Of a stretch of 64,000 nucleotides of DNA, positions 36,481 to 48,841 are shown piece by piece (position 1 is the first letter of the stretch; each line of letters starts with the position of its first letter). Position numbers and translations under genes: made by a program. The stretch lies in NCBI GenBank assembly GCA_002914805.1, contig JXTB01000015.1, positions 1,694,764 through 1,758,763 of the forward strand. The letters run 5' to 3'. Below the pieces are notes generated by a model that did not search any database, was not told the origin of the DNA, and saw nothing but the letters and a program-made list of their open reading frames with translations. Origin of the DNA: Parasponia andersonii (lineage: Eukaryota > Streptophyta > Magnoliopsida > Rosales > Cannabaceae).

Positions 36481-36970
36481 CCCGGGTATTTTCAATGTGA
36501 GGAAGAAGCTGAATGTTATAAGTAGTGAATGTTAAGAACAATTGTTGCACCTTCTGCAAATAGGCTATCATTCTCTCTCCTCTCGCTTGGTAATCGCCCT
36601 TAACATGATAAACGACCAGCTGGGAGTCGTTGTATACTTCAATTATCTCAACCTTCATTTCCTATGCAAGCTTTAGCCCAGCTATCAGTGTTTCATACTC
36701 AGCCTCATTATTCGATGCTGGGAATTTGAAGTGAAGCGCACAATGAATGTTGTGCCCTTCAGGACTGATTAAAACTAGGCCTGCACTTGCTCTATTTTCA
36801 TTCGATGACCCATCAACATAAAGTTTCCACAACCTTGATGTATCTGAAGCGGACTTTTCGAGTACTCCTGTGGTAAGATCGACATCGTATGTAAATTTTG
36901 CAATAAAATCTGTGAGGGCCTGACCCTTTATGGCAGTGCGAGGTTGAAAATTGATGTCAAATTGACTCAA
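36480..36970 (-). pseudogene. Second (archaeal-type) RNase H of the Tat element
   Basis: LYVDGSSNENRASAGLVL and NNEAEYETLIAGLKLA in 36662-36970, then YNDSQLVVYHVKG and HIENTRADALAKLAS from the next frame (36658 down), give the acidic residues and order of an extra RNase H. The frame is broken by one stop at 36661. An additional RNase H between the Ty3 RNase H and integrase is a known feature of the Tat lineage. Confidence 0.88.
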
Positions 36971-36979
36971 TTCAACAGC

Positions 36980-38596
36980 TCACTTAAGCAGCTGTCCTGA
37001 TGCCTCAGGTTTCTGTAGAACCTGTTTCAACGGGAAATTCGTGAAAACCCTGATGGAGTGAGCATCAAAGTAAGGTCGAAGCTTTCTTGATGCGATGACG
37101 AGCGCTAGCACCAATTTTTCCATTTCTGGATACCTAGTTTCGGCATTAAGTAATCTTTTACTTACATAATAGACAGGTCGTTGTATATTTTCCTCCCCGC
37201 GAATTAATGCAGCACTCGTCGCATATTTGGAAACAGCGAGATATAAGCATAATTCTTCTCCCGGGTTTGGCTTCGACAAGAGTGGAGGAGAACCCAAGTG
37301 CTTTTTCAACTCTTGGAATGCCTGCTCGTATTATTTCGTCCATTTGAACCTCTTTGATCATTTCAATACTTCAAAGAATGGTTGGCATTTATCGGTTGAT
37401 CTTGATACAAATCGACTTAGTGCAGCTACTCTTCCTGCCAGGCTCTGCACATTCTTGGGTTTACGAGGAGATTGTATATCAATCAACGCTTGTATCTTCT
37501 GAGGGTTAGCTTTAATACCTCGCTGATTGACCATAAAACCCAGAAATTTTCCAGATCCTACCCCGAATGCACACTTCTGGGGATTCAACTTCATTTGATA
37601 TTTCCGGAGAATTTTGAACATCTTATCAAGGTGCTTAATGTGATCTTCGGCTTTCTCCGACTTCACCAACATGTCGTCGATGTATACCTCTATTGTCTTG
37701 CCAATTTATTTTGCAAACATCATATTGACAAGACGCTGGTAGGTCGCTCCTGCATTGACAAGTCCGAAGGGCATCTTTTTATAACAGTATAATCCTCGAT
37801 CAGTGATGAACGAGGTATGCTCCTCATCTAGCTCGTACATGGGAATTTGAGTATATCCAGAATATGCGTCCATGAAACTTAAGAGTTCATGCCCCGATGT
37901 CACATCTACCAGCTGGTCAATTCTCATAAGAGGGAAGCTATCCTTCGGGCATACTTTGTTGAGGTCGGTGAAATCGATACACATTCTCCACTTCCCATTG
38001 GGTTTCTTCACCAAAACTGGGTTTGCAAGCCAGTCAGGGTAAAAAAATTGTCTTATGAATCCAATTTTGAGCAGCTTCTCCACTTCTTCTTTTAACGCGA
38101 CGTAGCGTTTTGGATTCATAGCTCTTCTTTTCTGCTGTACCGGCTTCTTTGTCGAATCTATGTTAAGATGGTGGCATATGATCCTCGAATCGATCCCTAC
38201 CATGTCTGAATGTCACCATGCGAAGACATCCAAGTTAGATTTTAGAAAAGCGACTAACGATGCTCGCACAGACTCTTCAATCTTCATTCCAATCTTTAAA
38301 GTGTTGGAAGACATGTCGAATGATAAGTCCTCTAGATCTTTAATGGGTCCAGTTCTGACCTCTTCGTCTATTTCTTGAGGATCGAAGTCTTCGCTAGTCG
38401 TGTTGATTGACGCTTTAACTGACGGTTCGACTGGCGCTTTGTCTGACGACTCAACTGAAGCTTCGACTGACACTTTGTCTGATGACTCAACTGAAGCTTC
38501 GACTGATGCTTTGCTCAATGCTTCAATTGACACTTCCTCTGGCAGTTGGACTATCATTGTGTGAGACGTCGCATCCTTTGCTGCGAGTTTCAACAA
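36980..38596 (-). pseudogene. Tat reverse transcriptase and RNase H
   Basis: The frame 37706-38203 holds the RT fingers and palm start (DWLANPVLVKKPNGKWRMCI, FMDAYSGYTQI, MPFGLVNAGATYQR). The catalytic YIDDMLVKS follows a stop at 37705, at an expected Gln. 37358-37672 and 36980-37309 cover the connection and first RNase H (EELCLYLAVS, RPVYYVSK, YPEMEKL). The N-terminal linker in 38213-38596 is a low-complexity acidic stretch with 12-residue repeats. At least five stops interrupt RT to RNase H. Confidence 0.9.
38412..38506 (-). repeat. 36-bp (12-residue) tandem repeat in the Tat linker
   Basis: Two consecutive near-identical 36-bp units (38435-38470 and 38471-38506), with a diverged partial copy before them, encode a repeat of the form EASVESSDKVSV between protease and RT. 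Confidence 0.75.
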
Positions 38597-38632
38597 GTTG
38601 TTATAACAAGTCTGTGCATCATATTGGTTTCC

Positions 38633-38974
38633 TCACACCTCGCCTACCTTGTGTTGGGTCAGGAATTTCATAGTGAGATGGTAGATTGAAGTGACGGCTT
38701 GAAGTTCCCTCAGTGTCGATCTTCCCAGCATAGCATTGAATGCGGAGGGGCAATTTACCACCAAAAATTGGGTCATTATCGTTGAAACCCTAGGATAGGT
38801 TACAACGTTGACCATTAATTCAATCATGCCTATAGGCATCAGGCTGTCACCAGTGAAACCATAGAATGGACTGACGGTAGGCTTCAAGTCACTCTTATTC
38901 AAACCCATCTTCTTAAAGGCATCGTAGTACAGGATGTCCACAGCACTCCTGTTATCAACCAATACTCGCCACAA
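38633..38974 (-). pseudogene. Tat aspartic protease
   Basis: The retropepsin-like frame has RVLVDNRSAVDIL at the position of the active-site loop, where the family usually has D-x-G-S. The glycine is arginine here, which should abolish activity. Downstream hydrophobic strands (MLGRSTLRELQAV) match the family. The enzyme would cleave the polyprotein. Confidence 0.82.
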
Positions 38975-39205
38975 CTATGTACTTCCACAATAAATTTTTA
39001 TGACCAATGCATCATTATGCGGATAATGGACTTCCCTTATGTCCTGTTCTTTGAAGGTAATGTCCATGTCTGGTACTCGTTGAAGCTTGCGTGGTCACTG
39101 CTCAAGATGCATGACGTTAGTCAATGGCTGTTGTCGAGCTTCTCGTGCATACCTGTCTTGAGCCCTTTTCGAATCTCTGCCAATATGCGGTCCTCCAAAG
39201 ATAGT

Positions 39206-39412
39206 TCAGACATCGCGTTGAATTTCTGGAGGTCGCCGTTGGTTTTCTTCTCGCCTTTCGTCGTTCTGCCTGGTGTACTGCCATAGTCGCCCCTCTTTAA
39301 TCAGTCTTTCAATTTCATCCTTCAAGGCATAGCAATTATTGGTATCATGCCCAATATCATTGTGATACCGGCAGAACTTGTTGGGGTCGCACTTTGCCCT
39401 GTCTCGTTTCAT
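39206..39412 (-). pseudogene. Tat nucleocapsid with CHHC zinc knuckle
   Basis: FCRYHNDIGHDTNNC gives Cx2Hx4Hx4C spacing, followed by ALKDEIERLIKEGRL, the standard end of Tat gag. It would bind RNA. It is separated from the capsid frame by stops. Confidence 0.85.
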
Positions 39413-39709
39413 TGGTTTACGTTGATGGTATCGCTCCTGCTAGTTTGTGACCACATAGATATGATCTATGGGTGCGTTTAACTCAGTATGATTGTTGAAC
39501 CGCATGGGAGCTCTTGAAATCTCCTGTTTTTTAGGTCTAGGCTGATTCTCTGTCAACTATTCATTACTCCTTTTGTTTTTCTTATTACCGTTATTGTTGG
39601 TTATGATCACGTCTTTAGTTGCATCTTTCTTTCCTTCTTTCTTTGTCTTTTGAAGATTCTCGCACGAAGATTCTACCCTCAGATTCCGACCAACCCTTCG
39701 GTAGAAGTC

Positions 39710-41017
39710 TTATTGAGTTCTACATTCTCGCTTAAGTAATTCCTCCCAGAGTTTAGTTTCTGGTCGTACCCCGGCCATCATGAGAGTTAAAACTCCCCCT
39801 TCAGGTGGGTTATTGACCTTTGCTAACTCAGAGGTGAATTGATTGAGGTAAGATCGTAGAGTTTCCTCTTGACCTTGTCGAATTACAGACAAGCTAATAA
39901 GTGGAACAGTGAAATTCTTTGCAGCTTGGAACTGTCTCAAAAACACCGTCTGAAGTTGTTGCCAGGATGAGATTGAGCCAGATTTGAGTCCTCGGAACCA
40001 CTTCTTTGCTACTCCTGAGAGAGTTACAGCAAAACATCTGCAACGTGCATGATTATTGACACGATGGAGTTCCATCAAGTCGCTGAAGTGATCCATATGG
40101 TCCTGTGGATCAGTTTTCCCATCAAAAGTGTTAATGGTGGGAAGTCTGAATCCAGTAGGTAGGGCAGCAACTCGAACTTCCTCGATGAATGGCGATTGAC
40201 GATACCCATCAGCAAGCTCATCGTCCCAACCAGCAAGTGCGTCTAATGCGATCCTTAAATTGTGAACATCGACGTTCAGAGGGAGAGCATTGTCTCTTGT
40301 TGACGGCAAAGGCGGCCTTTGATCATTATCTCGATGTATGGCGGGTTGGTCAGGTAGAGTCTTCTGTGATCTATGAGAGAAATCCAATGAAATAGTGCGA
40401 CGAGATCGGCTTTGGTCGTTATGATGCGATACAGATCGTTCATGGCTATGTCGCCGCTCCAAGTATTGTATTAGGTCTGCAGGATCTTGTCTCGACTCTC
40501 TGCTGATTCTTTCGAAGATGCTTCTTGATGGTCGTTTTCATTCGCTGCTCAAGCGATCTTGATTATCAGTGGATTTGCGAGAAGGTTGTCCACGATCACG
40601 GTTAGTACTTGAACTCTTTGTACCAGATTCTGGAGGCAAGTTTGCGACTTTGCCTTTTCCTTTGGAGATGCAATCTTCATGATGCTCTTGCTGGGTTCTT
40701 GGCCGGTCATGTCTCCTTGTCTCTAGGATCTGTATTCCTTTCTCAGGTAGTTGAGTAGGATGTTCTTTGGGACATTCGTGCTATGGTAGGGTCACCATCT
40801 GCCCTTCAGCAAGTCGTCGTATGGAGTCATTGCTCTGGTTAGTGATTTGCTGAAGGTTCACCAGTATCTCCTCCATGCGATCCTATCTCTGAGCAAGGTT
40901 TTCTGATGCGGTCATAGTAGGCTGATCCTGAGTAGGGTCTGCCTGTGCAGCAGTAGTGCTTTGGGGTTGGTTTTGACTAGTTCTGGTGACTCTGGTAGTG
41001 TTTCTAGTGTTTGCCAT
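39710..41017 (-). pseudogene. Tat gag (matrix/capsid)
   Basis: Probable start at the ATG at 41017 (MANTRNTTRV), 62 bp inside the 5' LTR boundary. The first 185 or so codons are Gln/Ser/Arg-rich and contain several stops. An open frame of 250 codons at 39710-40462 carries the capsid signature (ARCRCFAVTLSGVAKKWF, LKSGSISSWQQLQTVFLRQF and RQGQEETLRSYLNQF). The capsid assembles virus-like particles. Confidence 0.9.
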
Positions 41018-41061
41018 TATTAAAAAAGTGAAATTTGACAAACTGTTTTGGCCGTAATAGC

Positions 41062-41079
41062 CCTCCTTCTAGCGCCAAT
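41062..41079 (-). promoter_or_regulatory. Primer-binding site of the Tat element
   Basis: On the minus strand, just inside the LTR, the sequence reads TTGGCGCTAGAAGGAGGG. It differs from the initiator-Met site used by the other elements here; I cannot assign the tRNA with certainty. Confidence 0.7.
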
Positions 41080-41766
41080 TGTTGATGGAGGTTTTGTCAA
41101 CAATAAATTTAGAAAAAATTACGAGGTGTGGCTTGTGTGAATAGGATTATTAATCAAAGCAAATAAAAGAGGCAAAGATTTTATAGTAGTTCAGCCCCGA
41201 AAAAGATGAGCTTACATCCACTGTTTTTCACTATTTTCTAGAGAATTACAAGAACTCAAAATTACCATGTGTTGTCTGGAAAGAAGAAGAAGAAACTCTC
41301 AAGAATCCCTTAGCCTTTCTAGATTCGAAAAAATCCCCCTTGACCGAAGCATTGAACTCCCTTTATATAGATGAGGGTAACTCAATGTTCCTAATTATGA
41401 GAATGGGTAACTATACAATCGCGTAATACAATTTGAGTAACAATATAATTGGGTAATCACTTAAATTGGGTAACTGGTCGAACTTGAAAGAGAAACTTTT
41501 GTTTCCCTTTCCTTGTAGGTTACCCGTTTGACGAAGCATAAACTAGTCTCCTTTTCATTCTGGTCACACATAACCGATTCGGAGAAGGTCGCACGTAACT
41601 TATGCGGTGGAGGTCGCATGCAACCCTTTCGGATGAGGTCGCACGTAACTTATGAGGTGGAGGTCGCATGCAACTTATGCGGTGGAGGTCGAACGCAACC
41701 CTTTCGGATGAGGTCGCACTTAATCTTACTCATGCAACCTGACATAGGATTTTAGACCGCACAACA
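41080..41766 (-). repeat. 5' LTR of the Tat element
   Basis: Plus-orientation ends TGTTGATGG and CACAACA, then the CGTGC duplication. Contains the 25-bp array at 41562-41711. Confidence 0.92.
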
Positions 41767-41959
41767 CGTGCCAAAATGTATTTTTTGTTAGTTACATTTT
41801 ATTTTCTAATTTTCAGAAGCTCATATCAGATTTTTTTTTTTTTTTTGTAAACGACGATGCATTTTGTACGTACTCATTTTTTTTCCCACTTCAATGGTGT
41901 TGAAGCTGCGATTTTAAATATTTGCTAAATTAATAAGATGACATTTTTCTATTTAAAGT

Positions 41960-42646
41960 TGATCTAATTCCTTAAAGAAAACTCAAAGCGATATTATATA
42001 CATAGTGTCTAAATCATGAAGGGCATTATCGTTAATTCACAAATCTTATCTTCCAAGATACCGGAGTTTGAACTATATAATCGGAACTAGTTCTTTAGTA
42101 AGTCAAAAAGATAAAACTTATGAAAGCAAGTTCGACAATCAATAGGATTATGGTAATCTTGCAACAGTGCTAGATTAGTAAAAGATAGAATATTGAGTTA
42201 TGTCACTTAGCCTCAAATTCTATTCTCACTTGGTCCAATTCAATGCACTTATAACTTTCTTATAATGTGCTAGTATTAATCTATCCGAAGTCAGATATTT
42301 TGATGATTAGATACTTCGTCAATCCCATTGAAATAGACAGTACTGCATTCTTTGCCAAAATAAAGTATTCCATCTTTATTTGTAGAATGTGAACTCTTTA
42401 TTAGACATAATGAAATAAATAATTTAGTCTCCCACATATGAATACTTCACATGAATAATTCTTTATTACTCATTATTAGTTATGAAAATTTTTGAATGTT
42501 TGCATAATAGAAAATATAAATATCATATGTATATAATTGAGACATAATGAGGAATTTATTGACAACAAATAGATAACACTTTTAACTAATAAACATTGTT
42601 TAAAATGTCAAGTAAAGAAACTACTTTCTAAAGCATATTCCCAACA
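41960..42646 (-). repeat. Copia LTR fragment (same family as 56161-57825), inverted
   Basis: The reverse complement starts TGTTGGGAATATGC at 42646 and follows the first 660 bp or so of the LTR at 56161 closely, then similarity stops near 41960. It is a truncated LTR start in the opposite orientation to its relative. Confidence 0.75.
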
Positions 42647-43244
42647 TATAGATATATATATATATATATTGTTTAATTAGATTAAGTAGATATATATATA
42701 TATATATATATAAAGTTACAGTTTTCTTATAAAAAATCAAGGTCACGTTTCTTTTAAGTTTTATATATATATATATATATATTAATTTGATTAATATATT
42801 GTTTATTAAATAGTTTAAGAAATATATATGTATATATTAAGAAAACCTAGCAGAAAAGAGATGTACTACATATTATTTTTTACAGAGCATCTATAACCTA
42901 GAGGAAAAAAAAAAGAGAGTCTTTTTATTCTCTGTAGAATAAACTCTTGCAATCTCATATGTTCAGTATATTATAAGTACTTAAAGTGTGAGTTTAAGAA
43001 ATTATATGCAGCGTCTATATATTCATCCAGTTGTGCTTGAGGCTTACATTGGAAGATCATACTTTAGAAGATAAAAAGGCTAGAATCCATTGATAAGTTA
43101 CAAGAGATATTAGATCTATTCTCTTTGTAGATTTCTATTTGCTATGAATTAATACTATGCACTTATATAGTCAATTTTTTTGAGAAATTTTTTGAATGTT
43201 CTTAGGTTAATCTTCCGCTGCAAAAATCGTTTTAAAATCCAACA
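42647..43244 (+). repeat. Probable U5 end of a copia 5' LTR, with TA microsatellites
   Basis: Ends TTCCGCTGCAAAAATCG...AAATCCAACA followed by TTAGTATTAGAGA, a decayed initiator-Met primer site. Includes TA runs at 42650-42711 and 42763-42782. The beginning of this LTR is not recognisable; the inverted fragment to its left may be its displaced start. Confidence 0.5.
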
Positions 43245-44876
43245 ATTAGTATTAGAGAGGTTATATGAATATATAGTTAATTATTTGTATGCATGAGTGG
43301 CTATTGTATTATTTTTTACATATATTTGATGTTGAATGGACGAGTTATCATATGATGGATATATGAATGGTATTTGGTCATTAATTATATGGCTCTTGAG
43401 GTTTTAAATTTTTTGGAATTTATTTTGACTAGATTAAAATATGTAAACTCTAATTTTTGGGTATAGACTTTGTTGTATTTTTCTTTCTTTTTCGTTGTAA
43501 TGTACAAAGAAAATGATGGAAATGTTTCTGCTTAGAGTCGACCCGACGCTCCAAAGAACTCACATAATTTTTTTTAAAGTATAATATATATTAATATATG
43601 TTATGTATATAAATTAATATATATTATATATATAATGAGCAAGCTTACGCTAAAAAGAAAAAAAATAAGCCCATATCCAAATGATTATTTAGATAATCAT
43701 ATGAGCTAGGCTAGTTTTGTAAAGTATTTACAGAAATATCACTTTTTACAAATCTGATTTGTAAAAATACCAAAAGAAGAAAAGAGACCTAAGAAGTTTT
43801 CGGACCAACATGCCTCCGACTCTTTGTGATTTTATTATTTTATTGGGTTGTAAAATAAGACAAGATTATTTTATCATTATTATTTTATTTTATTGTTATA
43901 TTATATGTGATATGTATAACATGACCATACATTATAACATGTCATTCATTATACCATCTCATAGTCATTTATGAATGTCATACATACATGTTATATTCAT
44001 GCTAAAATAGTTTAGTAAGAATATGACTAATTTAATTAGATTAAATAATTAAATAAAAATAAAAATAAAAATTGAATAATATGATTTAAGTTTAATAGTT
44101 AAATTTTAATAATATCACACTTATTTAATTTAGGCTATCTGTATTTAACTAGATTAGTCAAATTATTCTTATAATAATAAATTTAGATTTTTAGAAAATC
44201 TAATAATTTATTTAAGACTAATAAGATTGGACTAATAATTTAACATAGAAAATAATATTAGATATAACAACTAGTTTAAATAAAACGTTAGATATTTGTT
44301 AGTAAAAACATATAAGATTTTAAAATAATGTGTGAGAGAGAGGTATATAACAATATATCCTATAGCCTACATTTATTGATTAAGCAATGTGAGATTTAAT
44401 TGGCATTTAGAGATGCTTAGATTTCGTCCTCCCTATGGAGGATGTCTATTTAAATTAATAGTAAGGCTTAATTTCTAAGAGATAGAATTTTAGAATATGT
44501 TTCAAAATTGATCTACCCTACGGTGGTAATTTGGAGTTAAGTTGCTAAAATCTGAAATAATGGGTCATACTTATGAGAATACAATTAAACTGTTAATAGT
44601 ATCTTGACCATAAAACGATAGTTAATAAATAAAAGAAATATGAGATATTTTGATGTTTTATTTATTAATTAAAAATATCTCAATTCAATTAATAATTATG
44701 TAACCTATCCTATGACGATACCTAATTAGAGAAAATTGAATTATTGTAGAATAAGTAATTAAGTTTATTTGTTTACTTACTTATATCATGCATCATGTAT
44801 AGTCTTCCGAATTCTTTGTGATATTTATTTTCAAATATGTTTAATGTTGTTTTATTTATTTAATTTCAACAAATAT
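43245..44876 (+). other. 5' untranslated leader of the degenerate copia element
   Basis: Long AT-rich leader without frames between the primer site and gag. It contains GAAAATGATGGAAATG near 43510 and CTACCCTACGGTGG near 44515, phrases I associate with leaders of this copia group. Confidence 0.45.
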
Positions 44877-45660
44877 GTCAACCTCGAATCTCATTATTGC
44901 TTTACTCGCAAATGAAAAATTAACTGGAGAAAATTTTATCAAGTTGAAAAGTAATATGAATATCGTGCTTGTTAATAAAGACCACAAATTTGTGCTTACG
45001 AAGGAATGTCCTCGACAACCCTCCATTAAACCTACTCGTACTTCACGAGAAGCTTTCAAAAATAGACTCATACCAATAATAAAGTTCAGTGCTATATGTT
45101 AGCAGATATGACCGACGTGCTTAGAGCTAAGCACGAAAAGATAGGGACTGCTTATGAGATAATGGAGTCTCTCTAGGCTATGTTTAGGCAACAATTTGAT
45201 CAATCTCGTCATGACGCTATTAAAGAGGCTATGAATGCGAAGATGAAGAAAGGAACTCCAGTGAGAGATCATATTTTGAATATGATCAACAACTTTGGAG
45301 GGGTTGAAGTTCACGAAGTTACAATTGATAATTGCACACAAGTGAGTATGATTCTGGAATTACTCTTACCTAATTGTTTTCAATTTAAGAGAAATTATAT
45401 TATGAACAAGTTGAATTATACGATGACTCAATTGCTCAACAAATTACAAACCTTCGAACTAATATCGAAAAATAAAGATAAATATAGCTTAACAACTGTT
45501 GTTGAAGCAAATATTACAAAAGAAAATCCCTCTACCTCTAAGAAAAACAAGAAGAGGAAGAGCAAGGGTGCCTTTAGGTCCAAGCCTAAAAAGAGATAGA
45601 AGAGCAACACAAGTACCAAGAAGAACAACTCTAAGGATAACAAGCCTAAAGGAAAATAAT
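44877..45660 (+). pseudogene. Copia gag, degenerate
   Basis: Begins with the ATG at 44877 (MSTSNLIIALLANEKLTGEN, then KSNMNIVLV and FVLTKECP), a typical UBN2-like copia gag start. A frameshift near 45100 is followed by 45180-45599 (RHDAIKEAMNAKMKKGTPV, DHILNMINNFGGVEVHE) ending in a Lys/Arg-rich tail where the zinc knuckle should start. Confidence 0.85.
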
Positions 45661-45716
45661 TTCATTACGGAGTTAAAGAACATTAGAAGAAAAACTGTAA
45701 CAAGTATCTCTCTGAA

Positions 45717-47480
45717 TTGAAAGAAAAGAAGAAAGGTAAATATGGTTTACTTGTTTTAGAAGCTTATTTAGTGGAAGAAGATTTATTTAATATATCTCCC
45801 AAGATAATTGATTCAAGAGCTACTAATTATATTTATTCTTCTTTTTTGATGCTTAGTTCTTCAAGGGAGCTTACCAAAGGGAAATTCACGATGAGAGTGG
45901 GCATTGGATTCAAAGTTTCAACAAAAGTAGTGGGAGTCATCCGTCGTCATTTTTGGAATCGATTTTTGTTATTAAATAATGTCTGTTTTATTCCCAATTT
46001 TTTGTAGGAATTTGATTTCTATTCTAAGACTATTTGAACAAATGTTTGGTATTTCTTTTCTTAATAATGAGATTATTATTTCTAGAAATAGTTTAAATAT
46101 TTGTTCTGCAAAAACGGAGAATGGACTTTACATATTAAGGTTGGAAAAATAGTCAATGCTTAATACCAAAATGTTTAAAGTAGAACAATCCAAACCTAAA
46201 AAGTTAAAAGTTTCTCATGATGACGATACATACCTTTGGCACCTTAGGCTAGGGTATATCAATCTAGAAAGAATAAATAGAGTTGTAAAGAATGATCCTT
46301 TAAGAGAACTAAAAGTTAGCACTCTATCAGTTTGTGAATCTTGTCTAGAAGAAAAAATGACTAAGAGACTTTTCTCGATAAAAGTTGAAAGGGCTAAAGA
46401 ACCCATGAGCTTAGGCATAGTGATGTATGTGGTCTATTGAATGTACAAACAAGAGACGATTACGAATACTTTGTCACATTTATTGGCGATTATTCATGAT
46501 ATGGATACGTGTACCTAATGCAAAGAAAATCTGAAACCTTTGAAAAGTTTAAAGATTTCACAACAGAAGCTAAAAAGCAATTAGGTAAGTCATTAAAAGC
46601 TCTTCGGTCAGATCGAGGAGATGAATACCTTAATAATGAATTCAAAGGTCACTTGCTGGAGAATAGCATCTTATCCCAACTCACAGCACCTAGAACACCA
46701 CAACAAAATGGGGTTACAAAAAGGAGAAACCAAACATTAATTTATATGATTAGATCAATAATAAGCTACTCTTCTTTACCTCTCTCATTCTGGAGTTATA
46801 TATTACAAACTACTGTTTATATTTTGAATGTAATACCTTCTAAATCTATCCAAAAGACAATTTTAAAGTTGTGGAATAGGTACAAACCTAGTTTATACCA
46901 TATTCGCATATAGAGATGCCCAACATATGTGCTGAAAGAAAAGACTGGGAAGCTTAAACCACGCACAAAGGTTGTTTATTTATAGGTTATCTAGAAGACA
47001 CAAAGAAGGTTTATTTTATAGTCCTCAAAAGAAAAAAGTATTTGTATCGACAAATGCCATTTTTCTTGAAAATGATTATATGACATATTTCAAACCTTGA
47101 AGTGAAGTTGTACTAGAGGAATTACATTCTGATCAGATCAAACTACAACTAACAACAATTGTTGAACGGAAAAATTATGAGACTACTATTCAAGATCAAA
47201 TTACCTTAGCAACTTGATATAGTGGAAGATTTATTGGACTTCCTGCTCACTACAAGGAAGTTGGAGAAGTACATGTTGTTGTTTTTGATAGTAACCAAGA
47301 TGACTAATTGACATATAAGCATACATTAGAAGATTCTGATATGGAAAAATGGCAAGAGACTATGAATGAAGAAATAGAATCCATGTATTCCAAGTTTGTC
47401 TGGGAACTTGAAGATCCACCTGAACATTTCAAGCCCATTAGATGTAAATGGATCTATAAAAATAAATAGGTACAGATGGA
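45717..47480 (+). pseudogene. Copia protease, integrase and start of RT, degenerate
   Basis: The protease-like loop IIDSRATNYIYSS near 45810 has Arg instead of Gly after DS. The integrase zinc region YLWHLRLGYINLERI (46156-46440) and part of the core (ALRSDRGDEYLNNEF, RTPQQNGVTKRRNQTL at 46509-46913) follow. Then come many stops, and RT begins at EKWQETMNEEIESM and KWIYKNK near 47340-47470. The RT palm is absent: the sequence jumps at about 47485 into an inverted RNase H block. Confidence 0.85.
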
Positions 47481-47486
47481 AAATTT

Positions 47487-48095
47487 GTCATGTCTTTTTG
47501 ATGTATCATCTCTCTAATCAGATGATACTTCCTCTCTATATACTTTACTCTTTTATGACTTCTTGGTTCTTTTGAATTCGCCACCACTCTGCTATTGTCT
47601 CAATATAAAGTCAATGGCATATCCATATTTGGAATAACTTCCAAATCAGTAAAGAATTTTCTGAGCTAAATTACTTATTTATCTGCTTAACAAGCTACTA
47701 TGTATTTTACTTCTATAGTAGAATATGTAGTACTAGATTGTTTAACACTTCTCCAAACAATGTTTCTACCACCAAAAGTGAACACTGACTTAGACGTCGA
47801 CTTTTAAGCATCTTTATCTGATTAAAAATCAGATTCAGTATAACTAGTAGGAATTAAGTCCTAATTTGAATATACCAGCATATAATTGTTCATTCTCTAA
47901 GATAATTAAGAATATGCTTTATTGCTATCTATTGTTCTAATCCTAGATTTAATTGAAAACAACTAACTACCCCTACTGTGTAGTACATGTCAGGCCAAGT
48001 ACACAATATGATGTACATAAGGCTTCTAACTGTAGACGCATAAGAAATCCGTCTCATATCCTTTTCCTTTTGAGGTGTCTTACGACATTGCTTTT
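47487..48095 (-). pseudogene. Inverted RNase H segment of the copia element
   Basis: Read on the minus strand from 48095 this is the RT/RNase H end of a copia pol (ISYASTVRSLMYI, then the Ser-Thr-Thr-Tyr motif and RKFFTDLEVIPNMD across frame changes), ending at HQKDMT at 47487. It lies between plus-strand RT and plus-strand RNase H. Its last 180 bp are the reverse complement of 48115-48294. Confidence 0.85.
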
Positions 48096-48408
48096 TGGAA
48101 ATCATAACTCCATGGCTCAGAAAATTCTTTACTGATTTGGAAGTTGTTCCAGATATGGATATACCATTGACTTTATATTGTGACCATAGCAGAGTGGTGG
48201 CGAATTCAAAAGAACCAAGAAATCACAAAAAAGGAAAGTATATAGAGAGGGAGTATCATCTGATTAGAGAGAAGGTACATCAAAAAGACGTGACAATTAT
48301 GAAGATGGCATTCGAAAACAACATTGCTGATCTTTTTACAAAGACTCTTCCAATGAAGACTTTTGAGAGATATATCTCATCTACTTTAGGGCAAGTGGGA
48401 GATTGTTA
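48096..48408 (+). pseudogene. Copia RNase H C-terminal end
   Basis: Plus-strand frame with LRKFFTDLEVVPDMDIPLT, HKKGKYIEREYHLIREK, NNIADLFTKTLPMKTFE. It ends at the stop just before the polypurine tract (AAGTGGGAGAT, 48393-48403). Confidence 0.85.
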
Positions 48409-48840
48409 GGGCTTATACCTTAAAAGCATATATATTTTGGATATTTGTTGGATTAATAAAATAATATTTTTCTATTTGAATTTGTACATAATTTGTATGT
48501 CTTTAAATATCAGAAAATCCCTACTTTATTTATGTGACCATAAATTAGTATATAAATTTTATATACATGAGAATTAAATTTATGGATAATAAACTAAACA
48601 TAGTCTGTAATAATTAATTAAAGTATGAGATCTTTAATTAAATATTATAGTATGGTCTATTAACATTGAAAATATAATAATCTTATCCGGACTATTGATG
48701 TATTAACATTACAATGGAGGTTATATAGGACTGGACTATGTTAACCTATGTAGGTTTCAATCTTGTCTTATTTTGATAGTAACAAATATATAATTTAGTT
48801 GCTAATGGATGACTTGAGTTTGTAATTATAAAGTTAAAAT
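48404..48840 (+). repeat. Start of the degenerate copia 3' LTR
   Basis: TGTTAGGGCTTATACC directly follows the polypurine tract. No LTR end was found before the SIRE-like LTR takes over near 48840, so it is probably cut by that insertion. The boundary is approximate. Confidence 0.5.
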
Positions 48841-48841
48841 A

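Larger units (their letters stand above)
30604..41766 (-). mobile_element. Full-length Ty3/gypsy retrotransposon, Tat lineage
   Basis: An 11.16-kb minus-strand element with a perfect CGTGC duplication (30599-30603 and 41767-41771) and LTRs of 688 and 687 bp. Pol has a second, archaeal-type RNase H between RNase H and integrase, and the 3.8 kb between integrase and the 3' LTR holds a gene on the opposite strand. Both traits are hallmarks of the Tat lineage. Confidence 0.93.

Noticed and set aside
45428..45683. Two minus-strand Leu/Phe-rich frames suggesting a membrane protein
   Set aside because: Shadow of the Lys-rich tail of copia gag on the other strand.
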